A stretch of 15,329 nucleotides of DNA, taken from positions 1 to 15,329 of the forward strand of contig JAPOON010000398.1 of the NCBI GenBank assembly GCA_026713405.1, written 5' to 3'. Position numbers and translations under genes: made by a program. Origin of the DNA: Gammaproteobacteria bacterium (GTDB taxonomy: Bacteria > Pseudomonadota > Gammaproteobacteria > Pseudomonadales > Azotimanducaceae_A). Below the pieces are notes generated by a model that saw only the letters and a program-made list of their open reading frames with translations, did not search any database and was not told the origin of the DNA. Positions 13,895-15,329 of this stretch are shown piece after piece. The stretch's first letter is position 1. Each line of letters starts with the position of its first letter.

Positions 13895-15328
13895 TCATTC
13901 GTCGGAGATTGAAATCTCCTTTGCGGTAATGAATTCAAGCAATGCCGGCTGCCCGCTCTCCGTCGCCTCGATCCCGCGTTTCAGTGCCGCGGTGATCTCG
14001 TCCGGGCTGGTGACCCGTTCCCCATAGGCGCCGAACGCCTTCGCCATGTCCGCGTAGTTGCCCGAGATCTCCGTGGCGCCGTACTTCTCCTGGGAGACGG
14101 GCATGATCGGGATTTCGATGGCCATGGAGAAGTTGTTGAAGAGAATCGACAGGATCGGAATGCGCTCCCGCGCCGCGGTTTCGAAGTCCATGCCCGTGAA
14201 GCCGATGGCCGCATCACCCCAGACGTTGATGCAGAGCTTGTCCGGGCAGGCGAGTTTCGCCCCAATCGCAAGCCCGAGCCCGTAGCCAAGCTGGGTGGTC
14301 TTGCCCCAGCCGATGTAGCTGAGCGGTGCGGTGGCTGCCCAGAACGGCGTCGTCTGGTCACGGGGGCTGCCGGCATCGTGGGTGATGATGGTGGCCTCCT
14401 TGTCGACCATCCCGTTCAGTTCCCACAGCACGCGGTAGGGATTGATCGGCGTCTCGTTGCTCTCGAGCTTCGGCAGCCACTCGGCCAGCCAGGTTTCCCG
14501 CATGGCGGCGATGCGGTCGGGCACATCGTCTCGCGCATCGGCCGTTCGCCGGTCGAGGTTCGCCATGGCGTCACGCAGGGCCTCCAGCGTCAGCCTGGCA
14601 TCGCCGATCAGCCCGTACCGGGCGGGTACATCCTTGTTCAGATCCATGGGATCGAGGGTGGCGTGGATCATGGTCTTGCCGCGGGGCATCTGGACGCCGA
14701 ATCCGGTCAGCGCAAAACTGCAGCCGATACCCAGAATGACATCCGCCTCGTTAAGCCATGCCGTTACCGTGCGCGGGTTGGCCCGGCCCCCGGAGCCGAG
14801 GGAAAGCGGGTGGTTTTCCGGAAAGGCGCTCTTGCCCTCGATGCTGGTCGTCACCGGGATGTTCCAATCCTCGGCCAGCGCTTTCAGCGCATCCCAGCCG
14901 CGGGCGTAGTGAACGCCCTGCCCCGCGTAGATGACCGGCCGCTCGGCGGCGGCGAGCACCGCGGCCGCTTCCTCGACGGCGGCCGGGTCCGGGGCGCTAC
15001 GGCTCTTGAAGCTCGGTTCCGGCGCCCACCAGTCGGGCACTTCTTCCCCGAACACGTCCACCGGCACCTCCACCAGCACCGGCCCGGGACGGCCGTTGCG
15101 CAACTGGAAGAAGGCGCGCCGCATCACCTCCGGCAATGCCCGCCCCATGGTCAGCGGCTCTGCCCACTTGGTGATCTGGCGCATGTTCTGGGTGGAATTG
15201 AAGTTGGGGTAGTAGTTGGCGAGGCGTCGCGGGTATCCGGCGGGCATGACCAGGATCGGCACGGATTCCGAGTACGCCTGGGCGACACCGCCAAAGGCGT
15301 TTTCGGAGCCGGGGCCGTGCTGCATGCA
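13895..15328 (-). CDS. Thiamine-diphosphate enzyme, acetolactate synthase / 2-hydroxyacyl-CoA lyase-like (N-terminus outside window)
   Basis: The frame stays open to the right edge (a Cys codon precedes the Met at 15325), so that Met is internal. CMQHGPGSENAFGG corresponds to the conserved SGPG loop of the N-terminal pyrimidine domain; roughly 70-80 residues, including the catalytic Glu, are missing. A central domain follows (RPVIYAGQGVHY, DVILGIGCSFALTGFG), then the PP domain with the ThDP motif WGDAAIGFTGMDFETA ending in FNN (Gly370 to Asn398, counted from that Met). GDA replaces the common GDG. GD-x-A-x-GF-x-GM-x-x-ET resembles oxalyl-CoA decarboxylase and 2-hydroxyacyl-CoA lyase more than acetolactate synthase. 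Cytoplasmic. It would form or cleave a C-C bond next to a carbonyl; the substrate is not determined. Confidence 0.88.
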   Translation of the reverse strand, partial: CMQHGPGSENAFGGVAQAYSESVPILVMPAGYPRRLANYYPNFNSTQNMRQITKWAEPLTMGRALPEVMRRAFFQLRNGRPGPVLVEVPVDVFGEEVPDWWAPEPSFKSRSAPDPAAVEEAAAVLAAAERPVIYAGQGVHYARGWDALKALAEDWNIPVTTSIEGKSAFPENHPLSLGSGGRANPRTVTAWLNEADVILGIGCSFALTGFGVQMPRGKTMIHATLDPMDLNKDVPARYGLIGDARLTLEALRDAMANLDRRTADARDDVPDRIAAMRETWLAEWLPKLESNETPINPYRVLWELNGMVDKEATIITHDAGSPRDQTTPFWAATAPLSYIGWGKTTQLGYGLGLAIGAKLACPDKLCINVWGDAAIGFTGMDFETAARERIPILSILFNNFSMAIEIPIMPVSQEKYGATEISGNYADMAKAFGAYGERVTSPDEITAALKRGIEATESGQPALLEFITAKEISISDE

Positions 15329-15329
15329 G

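Noticed and set aside
1..15329. Mobile element, phage, CRISPR or defence-system signs
   Set aside because: No transposase, integrase, repeat array, nuclease/helicase or toxin-antitoxin motif was seen on either strand; codon use and GC content look even across the genes.

Overview
The window is gene-dense, GC-rich bacterial chromosome. All intergenic AT-rich DNA is confined to short islands at about 4160-4200, 5065-5100, 6110-6205 and 12160-12196. Shine-Dalgarno sites, some TTG/GTG starts, ATGA stop-start overlaps and the protein families point to a high-GC proteobacterium with a catabolic lifestyle. The taxon cannot be fixed from this sequence. There are 13 protein genes. The first and last run off the window. 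I saw no rRNA, tRNA, insertion sequence, integrase or CRISPR array.

Layout. (1) 3-1954, plus: a PAPS-dependent sulfotransferase (5' end missing) translationally coupled to a DUF7064-like protein, ending in a hairpin. (2) 5043-2052, minus: an SDR oxidoreductase, then after a 244-bp gap a GNAT acetyltransferase and a class-3-like aldehyde dehydrogenase 9 bp apart. (3) 5131-5322, plus: a 63-residue P450-type ferredoxin with a Cys-X2-His-X2-Cys motif, converging with a GntR/FCD repressor (minus) whose stop codon overlaps the ferredoxin stop. (4) 6268-8821, plus, divergent from the repressor: a double hot-dog (FAS1/MaoC-type) dehydratase, a small HAD phosphatase and a crotonase, joined by two ATGA overlaps. 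(5) 12145-8830, minus: an amidohydrolase, an APH-type phosphotransferase and a quinone-oxidoreductase-like MDR enzyme in one tight operon that meets module 4 end to end across a perfect 8-bp inverted repeat. (6) 12339-13760, plus: a second APH-type phosphotransferase with an extra C-terminal module. (7) 13895-end, minus: a thiamine-diphosphate enzyme with a motif resembling 2-hydroxyacyl-CoA lyase / oxalyl-CoA decarboxylase, missing its N-terminus at the window edge.

How it may work together (inference). The mix of redox enzymes (ALDH, SDR, MDR, ferredoxin), CoA-ester enzymes (hot-dog dehydratase, crotonase, possible acyl-CoA lyase), group-transfer enzymes (sulfotransferase, two kinases, acetyltransferase) and an amidohydrolase fits a CoA-dependent pathway for degrading a hydrophobic alcohol, terpenoid, steroid or aromatic compound. 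The GntR/FCD protein probably controls the 6268-8821 operon and itself from an AT-rich operator in the shared intergenic region. The substrate is not revealed. No cytochrome P450, ferredoxin reductase, CoA ligase or thiolase lies in the window, so the pathway would have to extend outside it.
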